Made by a program: the position numbers and the translations under genes | Assembly: GCF_000828715.1 (NCBI RefSeq) | Contig: NZ_AP014583.1 | Coordinates: forward strand, 2,974,001-3,038,000 | Direction: 5' to 3' | Length of the DNA: 64,000 nucleotides | From: Winogradskyella sp. PG-2 | GTDB lineage: Bacteria; Bacteroidota; Bacteroidia; Flavobacteriales; Flavobacteriaceae | In this document: in pieces, positions 26,189-35,877 of the stretch | Numbering within the stretch: position 1 is the stretch's first letter | How the letters are laid out: each line of letters starts with the position of its first letter | Notes under the pieces: generated by a model | The model's input: the letters and a program-made list of their open reading frames with translations, nothing else | Told to the model about the DNA's origin: nothing | Database searches by the model: none

Positions 26189-28525
26189 TTGGAAAAGTAT
26201 CTCAGTCAACTTAACGATGCACAATTAGCACCAACTATTCAAAAAGACGGCCCAATGATCGTCATTGCTGGTGCTGGCTCTGGTAAAACACGTGTTTTAA
26301 CCTATCGTATTGCTTATTTAATGAGTCAAGGTGTGGATGCGTTTAATATTTTGGCATTAACCTTTACCAATAAAGCTGCTAAAGAGATGAAAGGTAGAAT
26401 TGCTGATATCGTTGGTGATGGTGAAGCAAAAAACCTATGGATGGGAACGTTTCATTCCGTTTTTGCTAAAATTCTTCGCTTTGAAGGTCATCATTTAGGT
26501 TTTCCAAGCAATTTTACGATTTACGATACTCAAGATTCACAGAAATTAATGGGTTCTATTATAAAAGAAATGGGACTTGATAAAGATATTTATAAAACCA
26601 AGCAGATTTATAGTCGTATATCATCTTACAAGAACAGCCTAATCACTGTAAAAGCATATTTAAGAAACCCTGAATTAATGGAAGCTGATGCCATGGCACG
26701 TCGTCCAAAAATGGGCGAAATATATAAAGAATATGTAGATCGTTGTTTTAAAGCAGGAGCAATGGATTTTGATGATTTATTGCTAAGAACTAATGAGTTG
26801 TTAACACGATTTCCTAATGTCTTAGCGCAATATCAAAACAAGTTTAGATATATTTTAGTGGATGAGTATCAAGATACCAACCATTCGCAATACTTAATTG
26901 TAAGAGCTTTGGCTGATCGTTTTCAAAATATTTGTGTTGTTGGTGATGATGCACAAAGTATATATGCCTTCCGTGGTGCTAATATTAATAATATTCTCAA
27001 TTTTCAGAAAGATTACGATGATGTAAAAATGTATCGACTGGAACAAAATTATCGCTCTACAAAAATGATAGTAGGTGCTGCTAATTCTGTTATAGAACAC
27101 AATAAAACCAAGCTCGATAAAATTGTATGGACTGCAAATGAGAATGGTGAAAAAGTAAAAGTACACCGTTCCTTAACTGATGGTGATGAAGGGCGTTATG
27201 TAGCAAGTACCATTTGGGAAACCAAAATGAATAATCAATTGCATAATAGCGATTTTGCAGTATTGTACCGCACTAATGCGCAATCACGTGCTATAGAAGA
27301 TGCTTTGCGTAAGCGAGATATTCCTTATCGCATTTATGGTGGATTATCGTTTTACCAACGAAAAGAAATTAAAGATGTTACTGCTTATCTGCGTTTAATA
27401 TTGAATTCCGCTGATGAAGAAGCATTAAAGCGCGTTATAAATTATCCTGCAAGAGGTATTGGTCAAACCACAGTAGATCGCCTTGTTGTTGCGGCTAATG
27501 CAACCGGAAGAACTATTTATGATATTATGAAAGACATTGATAGTGTCAATATAAATATTAATAATGGTACAAAAAATAAACTCAGAGATTTTGTAACGCT
27601 TATTGAAAGTTATAAAGTGATGAATCAAAAAGCTAATGCTTTTGATCTAGCTGAGCATGTTACAAAAACTAGTGGTTTAATAAGAGAACTGAATAAAGAT
27701 GGTACTCCAGAAGGTGTAACTCGAATGGACAATGTTCAAGAACTTTTAAATGGTATTAAGGATTTTGTAGAAGGACAAATTGAACTCGCAGATGCTGGAG
27801 ACTCACTAGCTGAATTTTTAGAAGATATAGCATTGGCAACAGATTTAGACGCTGATAAAGGTGATCCAGATCATGTTGCTTTAATGACCATTCACTTAGC
27901 TAAAGGATTAGAGTTTGGACATGTATTTATCGTTGGTATGGAAGAAGATTTATTTCCAAGTGCAATGAGTATGAATACAAGAAGCGAATTAGAAGAAGAG
28001 CGTCGATTATTTTACGTAGCTTTGACAAGAGCAGAAAAACAAGCGTATTTAACATATACGTTATCACGTTATCGATGGGGAAAATTAATTGATGCAGAAC
28101 CAAGTCGCTTTATTGAAGAGATAGAGGACAAATTTGTAAACATTGTTACACCCCTTAAAGAACAGCGTTTTAACCCGATGTTAGATGAATCTATATTTGG
28201 AGATATTGAGCCCAATCGTATTAGATTCGCAAAACCAAAGACAGCAAAAATGCCAAAAAAGAAAGCAAAAGATAAACCTGAAAATTTTGTAATTAGTACA
28301 CCTAAAAAAATGAAGCCAGTCACAAAATCTGAGAGTGACACTCATGATTATGAAGGGAAACTGCAAGTAGGAACTAGGGTTAATCATCAACGTTTTGGTA
28401 GAGGAGAAGTTATAAAGATTGAAGGTAAAGGTGGAGATGCTAAAGCTGAGATTAAATTTCAGAAAGGGGATACTAAAAAATTACTTTTGCGTTTTGCTAA
28501 ACTTCAAATTCTTTCAAGAAATTAA
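26189..28525 (+). CDS. UvrD/PcrA-type ATP-dependent DNA helicase
   Basis: The 778-residue SF1A helicase shows motif Q (LNDAQLAPTI), Walker A AGAGSGKTRVL near 28-38, motif II LVDEYQDTN near 223-231, QNYRST near 285, and motif VI VALTRAEKQAYLTY near 610. A C-terminal Tudor-like RNA-polymerase-binding domain (VGTRVNHQRFGRGEVIKIEG) covers the last 50 residues, as in PcrA. The start is UUG at 26189: a UAG stands 6 bases upstream in frame, and the next ATG lies inside the ATPase core. It works in nucleotide excision repair and transcription-replication conflict. Confidence 0.95.
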   Translation: MEKYLSQLNDAQLAPTIQKDGPMIVIAGAGSGKTRVLTYRIAYLMSQGVDAFNILALTFTNKAAKEMKGRIADIVGDGEAKNLWMGTFHSVFAKILRFEGHHLGFPSNFTIYDTQDSQKLMGSIIKEMGLDKDIYKTKQIYSRISSYKNSLITVKAYLRNPELMEADAMARRPKMGEIYKEYVDRCFKAGAMDFDDLLLRTNELLTRFPNVLAQYQNKFRYILVDEYQDTNHSQYLIVRALADRFQNICVVGDDAQSIYAFRGANINNILNFQKDYDDVKMYRLEQNYRSTKMIVGAANSVIEHNKTKLDKIVWTANENGEKVKVHRSLTDGDEGRYVASTIWETKMNNQLHNSDFAVLYRTNAQSRAIEDALRKRDIPYRIYGGLSFYQRKEIKDVTAYLRLILNSADEEALKRVINYPARGIGQTTVDRLVVAANATGRTIYDIMKDIDSVNININNGTKNKLRDFVTLIESYKVMNQKANAFDLAEHVTKTSGLIRELNKDGTPEGVTRMDNVQELLNGIKDFVEGQIELADAGDSLAEFLEDIALATDLDADKGDPDHVALMTIHLAKGLEFGHVFIVGMEEDLFPSAMSMNTRSELEEERRLFYVALTRAEKQAYLTYTLSRYRWGKLIDAEPSRFIEEIEDKFVNIVTPLKEQRFNPMLDESIFGDIEPNRIRFAKPKTAKMPKKKAKDKPENFVISTPKKMKPVTKSESDTHDYEGKLQVGTRVNHQRFGRGEVIKIEGKGGDAKAEIKFQKGDTKKLLLRFAKLQILSRN

Positions 28526-28574
28526 CGCAACCTTTTCTTAATTTTTGCATCTATTTAGAAATAGTCTTTTTTTA

Positions 28575-29272
28575 ATGATTAAAACATTAACATATTTTGG
28601 TGTTACATTTCTAATACTTATTTCTTTATTTGGCTGTGCTGAAACTCAAATTGATAATGATATAAGAGTTTTAGTAAAAGGAACTATTGTAAATCAAAGT
28701 AATGAAGCCGTTGCAGACGCACATATACAAGTTTATACTGATGCTGATGCACTTGGTGCAGAAAGAGCACTTCTAGGAGAAGGTTTTAGTAATGAAACAG
28801 GAAACTTTAATGTTACTTCTCTTTTTGGTCCTAACGCATTATTCTATGTCGAAATTTCTGTTGATAATCTATATAACACCTATCGTTATGAGACAAGCAC
28901 TGAAGAGTTTACACCCAATAATCTAACGTTCGATTTACAAACGGTTGAATTAGCTTAGTTATCTGTTTTTAATTATAACATTACAAGAGAAAGTGGTTCA
29001 GATAATACCTTAGAGTTTAGTTTTAGATATATAGACCCTTATTGTAATGAGGTTTATAATGTAGGTATTTTGAATGAAATTGAGAGCAATTGTTACCAAG
29101 ATAGACTTAGCTCATTTTTATTGAATAATCTTGCCCCTAATATAGAAGATAGAGCGTTTATGGTTCCATTTCAATCTCAAATTGAGTTTATATATAGTAT
29201 AAATGGAGAAGAAGTTACAAGTGAAATTATAGATATCAATACTTTAGATTATGCGTTTGACTTCACTTATTA
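28575..29272 (+). pseudogene. Lipoprotein with one in-frame UAG
   Basis: From ATG at 28575 the product has a lipoprotein signal (MIKTLTYFGVTFLILISLFGC) and a carboxypeptidase-regulatory-like beta domain (VLVKGTIVNQSNEAVADAHI). After VELA the frame meets UAG at 28956-28958. The same frame then stays open for 104 codons, starting LSVFNYNITRESGSDNTLEF, up to the stop at 29270-29272. A CAG or AAG codon changed to UAG would explain this. The 3' end overlaps the start of the downstream barrel gene by 22 bases, so the pair was an operon. A truncated 127-residue lipoprotein may still be made. Confidence 0.75.
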
Positions 29273-29934
29273 AAATACTTTTTTGTATTGTAGTTTGCAT
29301 TCAACTACAATCCCAAAATGATAGTATAAACATAGAAAATGATAATTCTAAGTTTAAATTTCTATATGACGAATCGCGACAATATCTAGGTTCAGTTTCA
29401 TTGAGTTATCAATCTCCTTCGTCTTACGGTGATAACTTTATAGGTAAAGGCTTTGAGGGCAAGGATGGATTTGGCTTTGGTTTTAATGTTTATGTCTATA
29501 AGAACTTTTATGTAGGACTTAATTATGGTTTTAATAATTTTGATATTGTAGATAAGGAGTTAATAGGGAATTACAAGCGAACACAAATCGAGGAACGTTA
29601 TTTTACATTAGGATACGAGCTTTTACCGCTTTCAAAAATAAGGTTAGGAATTTATACCTCCATTGGAGGTGGTGCAACACTTTCTAACACTAGCGATTCA
29701 GGTTTTTCAAATAGAGACTCTGGGAGTCTTTGGAGTTATGGTTTACGTCTTGAGTACGAATTTATTGAAAACCTTAATTTTAGTGTGGAGTATAATTGGC
29801 GTCAGATAAAAACTAATATTAAAACACCTACAGAGATTTCATCATTTTTCGAAAAAGGGACGTATCGCGTTCTAAACTTCGGCTTAAAATTTAATTTTGG
29901 ACGAGAAGATTTGGTAGATAAAGTTGTGTTGTAA
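29251..29934 (+). CDS. Outer-membrane beta-barrel protein
   Basis: The 227-residue protein has a signal peptide (LIKILFCIVVCIQLQSQ) followed by amphipathic strands with alternating aromatic residues (FGFGFNVYVYKNFYVGLNYGF, NFSVEYNWRQIKT). It ends in a strand near the C-terminus (YRVLNFGLKFNFG). This is the pattern of an eight- to ten-strand OmpA/OmpW-like barrel. The start overlaps the preceding lipoprotein frame by 22 bases, which suggests translational coupling. Function unknown. Confidence 0.75.
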   Translation: MRLTSLIKILFCIVVCIQLQSQNDSINIENDNSKFKFLYDESRQYLGSVSLSYQSPSSYGDNFIGKGFEGKDGFGFGFNVYVYKNFYVGLNYGFNNFDIVDKELIGNYKRTQIEERYFTLGYELLPLSKIRLGIYTSIGGGATLSNTSDSGFSNRDSGSLWSYGLRLEYEFIENLNFSVEYNWRQIKTNIKTPTEISSFFEKGTYRVLNFGLKFNFGREDLVDKVVL

Positions 29935-29945
29935 GCAATACATCA

Positions 29946-30809
29946 CTACATATGAGTTTCTATAAATGTTTTAAGTTTTAAAGAGGTGTCTAATAAATTT
30001 AACCCAACCCAACCATGACCTTCATTTGGATATAAGGTAAACTCGTGAGTTACATTAAGATTTTCAAGTTGATCTCTCATAGCAGTACCTTGAGTAGTTG
30101 GTATTAAAGGGTCTTGCCCACCGTAAAATAAAATAGTTGGAGGTGCAGAAGCTGTCACTTGATGATATGGACTAACTTCTTCTAAAAAAGATGTTGAGGT
30201 GTTTGCACCAAATGCATCTAAAATTTCTTGTAAAACAGGATCAGCATTATTTAAATATGCAGTATCGGTAAAATTTGTTGGTCCAACAACGCTACATACC
30301 ATTTCGGTTTGATTTTGGTTATCAAATGCGTAACTCCATAATAGTGATAAATGTGCTCCAGCACTTACACCAACAAAACCAATAGTATTAGAAATAGTAT
30401 AGTTATCTTCATTATTCTCCAAGTAATTAATAACAGAAGTAATGTCATTAATTTGCATTGGATATGGTTGGTTATTTTCATCTGCTAATCTGTAGTTTAT
30501 ATTAACTATAGCGTAAGTTGGCAATTGAGTTTTAATGTAGTCTTTAAATGCATTCATATCTGCTTTATCACCAGAAGTCCAACCACCACCATGAATTAGA
30601 ATTATAGTTTTTGTCTGTGCTGTTCTATTTGCAGGAAGGTATAAGTCAAAAACCTGATCGCTATCATTTCCATATGAAATATTGAATTGTTCAAAGGTTT
30701 GAGTAGCGTCAAGTACATTTGAATCGCCATCATCAGAGCTGTCTGAAGAACAAGAACTGAATATTGAAATCGAGATTATAGTAATGAAAATTAGTTTTAA
30801 CTGTCTCAT
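29946..30809 (-). CDS. Alpha/beta-hydrolase lipoprotein (carboxylesterase type)
   Basis: The 287-residue protein has a lipoprotein signal (MRQLKLIFITIISISIFSSC). The hormone-sensitive-lipase-type oxyanion motif IHGGGWTSGDK lies near 70-80, the nucleophile elbow GVSAGAHLSL near 148, and the acid and base in GGQDPLIPT and EGHGWVG near the end. It fits the BD-FAE/acetyl-esterase branch that deacylates polysaccharides or small esters. It is probably anchored in the outer membrane. No polysaccharide-utilisation genes are adjacent. Confidence 0.87.
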   Translation of the reverse strand: MRQLKLIFITIISISIFSSCSSDSSDDGDSNVLDATQTFEQFNISYGNDSDQVFDLYLPANRTAQTKTIILIHGGGWTSGDKADMNAFKDYIKTQLPTYAIVNINYRLADENNQPYPMQINDITSVINYLENNEDNYTISNTIGFVGVSAGAHLSLLWSYAFDNQNQTEMVCSVVGPTNFTDTAYLNNADPVLQEILDAFGANTSTSFLEEVSPYHQVTASAPPTILFYGGQDPLIPTTQGTAMRDQLENLNVTHEFTLYPNEGHGWVGLNLLDTSLKLKTFIETHM

Positions 30810-30921
30810 AAAACAAATAATGGTTATTTTGTCAACGTATTTGAAAGATACAAATTGTATTTTAGTAGTTTAAGAATACAAAGAGTTTTAATAATAAAAT
30901 AGTTTAATTAATATAACAATT

Positions 30922-31512
30922 ATGAAAAAGGTGATATTTTTATTTCTGTTTTTGCAAGTTTCAAACGGTTTTGCTCAACGTCCTAATGGAGGTAGAGGAA
31001 ATCAGAATGGTGGACAACGCTCAACAGGACAAGAAAGACCAAAATTCGAGGCTGCTAAAGTTGCAGGTTTAATTGAGTATTCCTCTAAGAAAGTTCTAAA
31101 AAAAGTTAAATTAAAAAAGAATGATTCAATAGTAGAGAAGGTGATTAAATCTATAGAAACTTACAATTCTGAAATTAGTAAAATTAAGAGTAAAAATAAA
31201 GATCTATTTGAAGGCTTAGAGATTGTTGTTAATCAAAACATGGAAGCAATAATGAAGAATAGAAATAGAGAGTTAATGCAAGAAACTAGGAAAATGATAG
31301 AAGAAAAACTCAACCCTATCAGAAATGAAGTGAAAACACTTCAAGATAATTTAGATGGCTCTATGGAAGCAGTTTTAACTGAAGAGCAAAACACAAAATG
31401 GTTAGATTATAAGACCTCTGAACTCGAAAAATTACAACCAAAACGAAGAGGTAATGATGCTAGAAATAGACCTGATGATATGAATGGTCGTTCTGGTAGA
31501 AGAAGAGGGTAA
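30922..31512 (+). CDS. Secreted Gly/Arg-rich hypothetical protein
   Basis: The 196-residue protein has a signal peptide (MKKVIFLFLFLQVSNGFAQ). A Gly/Asn/Arg-rich linker follows, then a Lys/Glu-rich helical core (about 45-165) and an Arg-rich tail ending GRSGRRRG. The segment MEAVLTEEQNTKWLDYKTSE is reminiscent of the LTxxQ motif of Spy/CpxP-type periplasmic chaperones, but I cannot confirm this. It precedes the YciO-like gene by 13 bases. Confidence 0.65.
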   Translation: MKKVIFLFLFLQVSNGFAQRPNGGRGNQNGGQRSTGQERPKFEAAKVAGLIEYSSKKVLKKVKLKKNDSIVEKVIKSIETYNSEISKIKSKNKDLFEGLEIVVNQNMEAIMKNRNRELMQETRKMIEEKLNPIRNEVKTLQDNLDGSMEAVLTEEQNTKWLDYKTSELEKLQPKRRGNDARNRPDDMNGRSGRRRG

Positions 31513-31525
31513 TCTATGAATATGT

Positions 31526-32146
31526 ATGGCTGAGTTTATAAAGATATATCCTGAAAATCCTAATCCAAAAGCTATCCAGAGAATTGTAGATATACTAAAA
31601 TCTGGTGGGCTTGTCATTTATCCAACTGATACTGTATATGGATTGGGCTGCGATATTACTAATTTAAAGGCCTTAGAGCGTATCGCTAGAATAAAAGGTG
31701 TAAAGCTAGAAAAGTCTAATTTTTCTTTTGTTTGTGAAGATTTAAGTAATCTTAGTGACTATGTAAAACAAATAGACACCTCTACCTTTAAAATACTTAA
31801 GCGTGCTTTACCAGGAGCTTATACATTTATTTTACCTGGCTCTAAAAATTTGCCTAATCCTTTTAAAAAACGTAAAACAGTTGGTATAAGAGTACCAGAT
31901 AATTCTATTGCTTTAGCTTTAGTAAATACTCTAGGAAATCCAATTGTATCAACATCGATAAGAGATGATGATGATGTTTTGGAATATACAACTGACCCAG
32001 AACTCATTCATGAAAAATGGGATAATTTAGTTGATGTTGTTATAGATGGAGGTTATGGAGGTAATGAGGCTTCTACAATTATAGATCTTTCCGTTGTACC
32101 TCCAGAAATCATTAGAGAGGGAAAAGGTAATTTAGAAATATTTTAA
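31526..32146 (+). CDS. Sua5/YciO/YrdC-family protein (YciO-like)
   Basis: The 206-residue protein has the YrdC fold with GGLVIYPTDTVYGLGCD near 30-46 and the KxR pocket (IARIKGVKLEKSNFSFVCED). TsaC enzymes make threonylcarbamoyl-AMP for the t6A modification of tRNA. Here the phosphate-binding segment is VSTSIRDDDD followed by DPELI, which resembles the YciO branch more than the STSAN-type TsaC branch. The genuine TsaC may therefore be elsewhere in the genome. The 3' end overlaps the converging MFS gene by 4 bases. Confidence 0.82.
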   Translation: MAEFIKIYPENPNPKAIQRIVDILKSGGLVIYPTDTVYGLGCDITNLKALERIARIKGVKLEKSNFSFVCEDLSNLSDYVKQIDTSTFKILKRALPGAYTFILPGSKNLPNPFKKRKTVGIRVPDNSIALALVNTLGNPIVSTSIRDDDDVLEYTTDPELIHEKWDNLVDVVIDGGYGGNEASTIIDLSVVPPEIIREGKGNLEIF

Positions 32147-33366
32147 GCCTTTTTCAAAAGCTGTATTCCTTTACTGTTGTTATAATAAAATAAAGCAATT
32201 GAAATCACTCCACATACTAAAAATCCAATAAAAAGTGGAGTTACAGAATCAATTACAAACCTACCAATATAATCAGCAATAGGTACAGCCATAACCGTAG
32301 AGATAAACCCATTAAGCGCAGAACCAATGCCTGCAATATGACCCATAGGTTCCATAGCAAGAGCACGTAGATTGCCAAATATAAATCCAATGGTAAAAAA
32401 TTGAAGTGCAAAAAATGTGATTAATATTTCGATATTTGGGTTATTTCCAGAATTATAAAGAGATATATAAACCAAAGAAATAATTATGAAGCTTATAATC
32501 GCTACATGTACAATGCGCTTCATTCCATACTTTACAACAAGTTGACTGTTCATAAATGTTGCTAAACCAACAGAAATAGCAAGACTAGCAAATATTAAAG
32601 GAAACTCTTCCGCTAGGTCATATTGTTTTTCAAAAATCTGTTGAGATGTACTCAGGTAAACCATAAACGAACCAGTTATAAATCCTGATAAAAGTGTATA
32701 TATTACAGCAGATTTAATTTTAAAAAACTGGATTGTCCCTGTTTTGAAAATGGAAAGCCGATACGGAATTCTATATTTATCTTTTAAAGTTTCAGGTTGT
32801 CTTAACCAAAACCATAGCATTACAATTAATCCAAAAAGAAGTGTAAACGTGAATATAAATTTCCAATCATAATTGTTCATTAAATATTGACCTAATGTTG
32901 GTGCAATCACTGGGACTAAAATAAATACCATAACTACAATCGATAAAATTTTGGCCATATAATCACCATCATAAGAATCTCTTACCATAGCAATGCACAT
33001 GGTCCTTGGTGATGCTAAACCAACACCTTGCAATACACGACCAAAAAGCATTATTTCAAAATTCTTGGTGGTTATGCAGATAATGGATGCAATAACAAAA
33101 AGAACAAATCCGGCATATACAATAGGTTTTCTCCCAAAGCTATCGGATAACGGACCAAAAATTAATTGGCCAATACCAAGGCCTAAAAAAATTGTAGTAA
33201 TAAGTTTCTGATTTTCTAAAGGGTCAGATACGCTCAAATGATCACCGATTAATGGTAATGCAGGTAATACCGCATCTATAGACAAAGCTACTATAGACAT
33301 TAATGCTGCCATTAAAACTACAAATTCAAATTGTGACCGTTTATGCATGGCGTAAAAGTAAATCAA
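32143..33366 (-). CDS. MFS multidrug efflux transporter, Bcr/CflA type
   Basis: The 407-residue protein has 12 predicted transmembrane helices. MFS signatures are present: the loop 2-3 motif GPLSDSFGRKPIVYAG near 67-82 and the antiporter-type VGLASPRTMCIAMVRD near 115. It resembles Bcr/CflA exporters. Its substrate is unknown. It converges on the YciO-like gene. Confidence 0.88.
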   Translation of the reverse strand: MIYFYAMHKRSQFEFVVLMAALMSIVALSIDAVLPALPLIGDHLSVSDPLENQKLITTIFLGLGIGQLIFGPLSDSFGRKPIVYAGFVLFVIASIICITTKNFEIMLFGRVLQGVGLASPRTMCIAMVRDSYDGDYMAKILSIVVMVFILVPVIAPTLGQYLMNNYDWKFIFTFTLLFGLIVMLWFWLRQPETLKDKYRIPYRLSIFKTGTIQFFKIKSAVIYTLLSGFITGSFMVYLSTSQQIFEKQYDLAEEFPLIFASLAISVGLATFMNSQLVVKYGMKRIVHVAIISFIIISLVYISLYNSGNNPNIEILITFFALQFFTIGFIFGNLRALAMEPMGHIAGIGSALNGFISTVMAVPIADYIGRFVIDSVTPLFIGFLVCGVISIALFYYNNSKGIQLLKKA

Positions 33367-33431
33367 TTATTGCCTATTTTTGATAAGCTATTATACTAAT
33401 ATCAGATAATAATATTTAATAATAACATAGT

Positions 33432-33875
33432 ATGTTAACAGAGACCTTAATAAAGCTTTTCACTAGAGATTTAAATAAACTAAAAGAAGAAATTAATTTA
33501 TATAAAGACGAATCTAATCTTTGGATTGTGACTGAAGATATTTCTAATTGTGCAGGTAATCTATGTTTACATTTGGTTGGTAATCTAAATCACTTTATTG
33601 GGACTAAACTTGGTAATTCAGGATATATTAGGCAACGTGAATTAGAGTTTTCGCTAAAGAATGTTCCTAGAGATAAAATGATAAAACAAGTAGATGATAC
33701 TATTTTAGTTGTAACAGAGGTACTCAGTAAATTGTCAGATGAAGATTTGAAAAAGGAATATCGTAGAGATTCTATTGAAGACTATATGACAACAGAATAT
33801 TTTTTATCGCATTTAACAATGCATTTAGCTTACCATTTAGGGCAAATCAATTACCATAGACGGTTATTAGATTAA
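33432..33875 (+). CDS. DinB-like (DUF1572) protein
   Basis: The 147-residue four-helix-bundle protein carries the DinB metal triad: His in LCLHLVGNLNHF near 46-57, and a C-terminal HLTMHLAYHLGQINYHRR near 125-143. Members include thiol-dependent transferases using low-molecular-weight thiols such as bacillithiol. The activity here is unknown. It is a single gene. Confidence 0.82.
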   Translation: MLTETLIKLFTRDLNKLKEEINLYKDESNLWIVTEDISNCAGNLCLHLVGNLNHFIGTKLGNSGYIRQRELEFSLKNVPRDKMIKQVDDTILVVTEVLSKLSDEDLKKEYRRDSIEDYMTTEYFLSHLTMHLAYHLGQINYHRRLLD

Positions 33876-33891
33876 TATGATTTTTTTAATA

Positions 33892-33987
33892 AATCCATTC
33901 CTAAAACTTGTAAGGAAAGGAACTTAGATGAATAGAGAATAAAGATTTTATTATTACCACAATAGTTTCCTTTCTTGGTAAGGGATT
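33892..33987. repeat. Imperfect inverted repeat in a 200-base intergenic gap
   Basis: The left arm (33892-33923) begins AATCC and ends GGAAAGGAAC. The right arm (33965-33987) begins GTTTCCTTTC and ends GGGATT. The reverse complement of the right arm matches both ends of the left, with a longer insertion in the left arm. It could be a weak terminator for the DinB-like gene or a degenerate mobile repeat. The rest of 33876-34076 holds only the ABC promoter. Confidence 0.4.
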
Positions 33988-34022
33988 AAGGATTGTGTAA
34001 TAACTCAGATTTCATCTTATTG

Positions 34023-34057
34023 TTTTTGAATTATGGTGAATTGTAATCGTATCTTTG
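34023..34057 (+). promoter_or_regulatory. Promoter of the ABC exporter gene
   Basis: A TTTTTG -33 element (34023-34028) and an exact TAnnTTTG -7 box TATCTTTG (34050-34057) are separated by 21 bases. That spacing is close to the Bacteroidota sigma consensus. Transcription would start about 12 bases before the ATG at 34077. Confidence 0.65.
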
Positions 34058-34076
34058 AGAAAACTTTAATATAAGA

Positions 34077-35849
34077 ATGCAGCATTTTAAGGAACAGCCT
34101 AAAAAATCTAAAAAAGACAAACCAAAAGTCACTTTAAAAACAGCCTTCAAAACCATTATTTGGCCAAGACGTAATTTGGTATTTTTAGGTCTAATTCTTA
34201 TAGTCATTCGTAGTTTAGCAGGATTTGTATTACCGTTAGAAAGTAAAGTTTTACTAGACGAGGTTGTGCCTAATAAAGATTATAGTCAATTATATGCATT
34301 GATAGGAATTGTTGTTGGAGCTATATCAATACAAGCGCTTACCTCTTTTTTGCTTACTAAAGTGTTGAGTATACAAGCACAATATTTAATTAGTGAATTA
34401 AGAGCTCAAGTACAACGGAAAGTATTGTCATTGCCAATTAGTTTCTTTGATAATACTAAATCTGGAGCTTTGGTATCTCGTATAATGAGTGATGTAGAAG
34501 GAGTGAGAAACCTAATTGGTACAGGTTTAGTACAATTGGTTGGAGGTTCATTTACAGCCATTGTAACTTTAGTAATTCTATTAAGAATGAATGTATGGAT
34601 GACGCTTTTTACATTTATACCATTATCTATTTTTGCGTTTATAGCTTTGAGAGCTTTTAAATACATCCGACCTATTTTTAGAGCTAGAGGAAAAATAAAT
34701 GCAGAAGTTAAAGGAAGATTAAATGAAACTTTAGCTGGAGTTAGAGTTATTAAAGCGTTTAATGCTGAAGAACAAGAGAATAAGATTTTCGAAAAAGGAG
34801 TAGATAATATTTTTCAAAACGTAAAAAAGAGTTTAACTGCAACCGCTATAATGACGAGTTCGTCAACTTTTTTGATTGGTTTAGCAACAACCGGAATTAT
34901 GGGAATTGGTGGTCATTACATGATTAAAGGAGAGATAACTCCAGGTGATTTTTTGCAATTCACTTTTCTATTAGCATTTATGGTAGCTCCAATAGTACAA
35001 ATGAGTAATATAGGAAGTCAATTAACTGAAGCTTTAGCAGGATTAGATCGTACAGAAGAATTGATGAATTTAGCTGCTGAAGATGAGCAAGCAGATAGAA
35101 CGATTCAATTTGAAACTATAAAAGGAGATATAAAATTTAGTAATGTATCTTTTGCTTATGAAAAAGGTAAGCCCGTTTTACATAATATAAATTTTGATGC
35201 GCCTTCGGGTTCTGTAATTGCATTGGTTGGTAGTTCGGGTTCTGGTAAATCTACTATTGCAGGTTTGTCTGCAACATTTCTAAACCCTGAATCTGGTACA
35301 GTAACTATAGATGGTAAAGATTTATCTAAGGTAAAACTCAGTAGTTTTAGACAACACTTAGGAGTGGTTTTACAAGACGAATTTTTGTTTGAAGGTACCA
35401 TTAGGGAAAACATAATGTTTCCGAGACCAAACGCTACGGAAGCACAATTACAAAATGCGGTTAAAGCCGCTTATGTTAATGAGTTTACAGATCGTTTTGA
35501 AGATGGTTTAGAAACTTTAATTGGAGAACGTGGTGTAAAACTATCAGGTGGACAAAGACAGCGCATTGCTATTGCAAGAGCCATTTTAGCTAATCCTAAG
35601 ATTATTATCTTAGATGAAGCAACGTCTAATCTAGATACAGAAAGTGAAGGTTTAATTCAAAAGAGTTTATCAGAATTAACTAATAACAGAACAACCATTG
35701 TTATTGCTCATAGATTAAGTACTATAAAACGAGCCGATCAAATATTGGTCATTGAAGCAGGTCGAATTATGGAGCGTGGTACACACGATGAACTATTAGC
35801 AACTAAAGGGCGTTATTATGATTTATACACGTTCCAAGCGAAGATTTAG
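34077..35849 (+). CDS. ABC exporter, fused permease-ATPase
   Basis: The 590-residue half-transporter has a six-helix ABC1 permease at about 30-320. The ATPase at about 345-585 has Walker A GSSGSGKST near 386, the Q-loop in LGVVLQDEFLFEGT, the signature LSGGQRQR near 489, Walker B IIILDEAT near 510, and the switch His in IAHRLST. It resembles MsbA/BmrA-type homodimeric exporters of lipids or drugs. A GNAT gene follows after 28 bases, so the two may share a transcript. Confidence 0.92.
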   Translation: MQHFKEQPKKSKKDKPKVTLKTAFKTIIWPRRNLVFLGLILIVIRSLAGFVLPLESKVLLDEVVPNKDYSQLYALIGIVVGAISIQALTSFLLTKVLSIQAQYLISELRAQVQRKVLSLPISFFDNTKSGALVSRIMSDVEGVRNLIGTGLVQLVGGSFTAIVTLVILLRMNVWMTLFTFIPLSIFAFIALRAFKYIRPIFRARGKINAEVKGRLNETLAGVRVIKAFNAEEQENKIFEKGVDNIFQNVKKSLTATAIMTSSSTFLIGLATTGIMGIGGHYMIKGEITPGDFLQFTFLLAFMVAPIVQMSNIGSQLTEALAGLDRTEELMNLAAEDEQADRTIQFETIKGDIKFSNVSFAYEKGKPVLHNINFDAPSGSVIALVGSSGSGKSTIAGLSATFLNPESGTVTIDGKDLSKVKLSSFRQHLGVVLQDEFLFEGTIRENIMFPRPNATEAQLQNAVKAAYVNEFTDRFEDGLETLIGERGVKLSGGQRQRIAIARAILANPKIIILDEATSNLDTESEGLIQKSLSELTNNRTTIVIAHRLSTIKRADQILVIEAGRIMERGTHDELLATKGRYYDLYTFQAKI

Positions 35850-35877
35850 TAGTTAATTATTTGAAGATTAGAATTCT

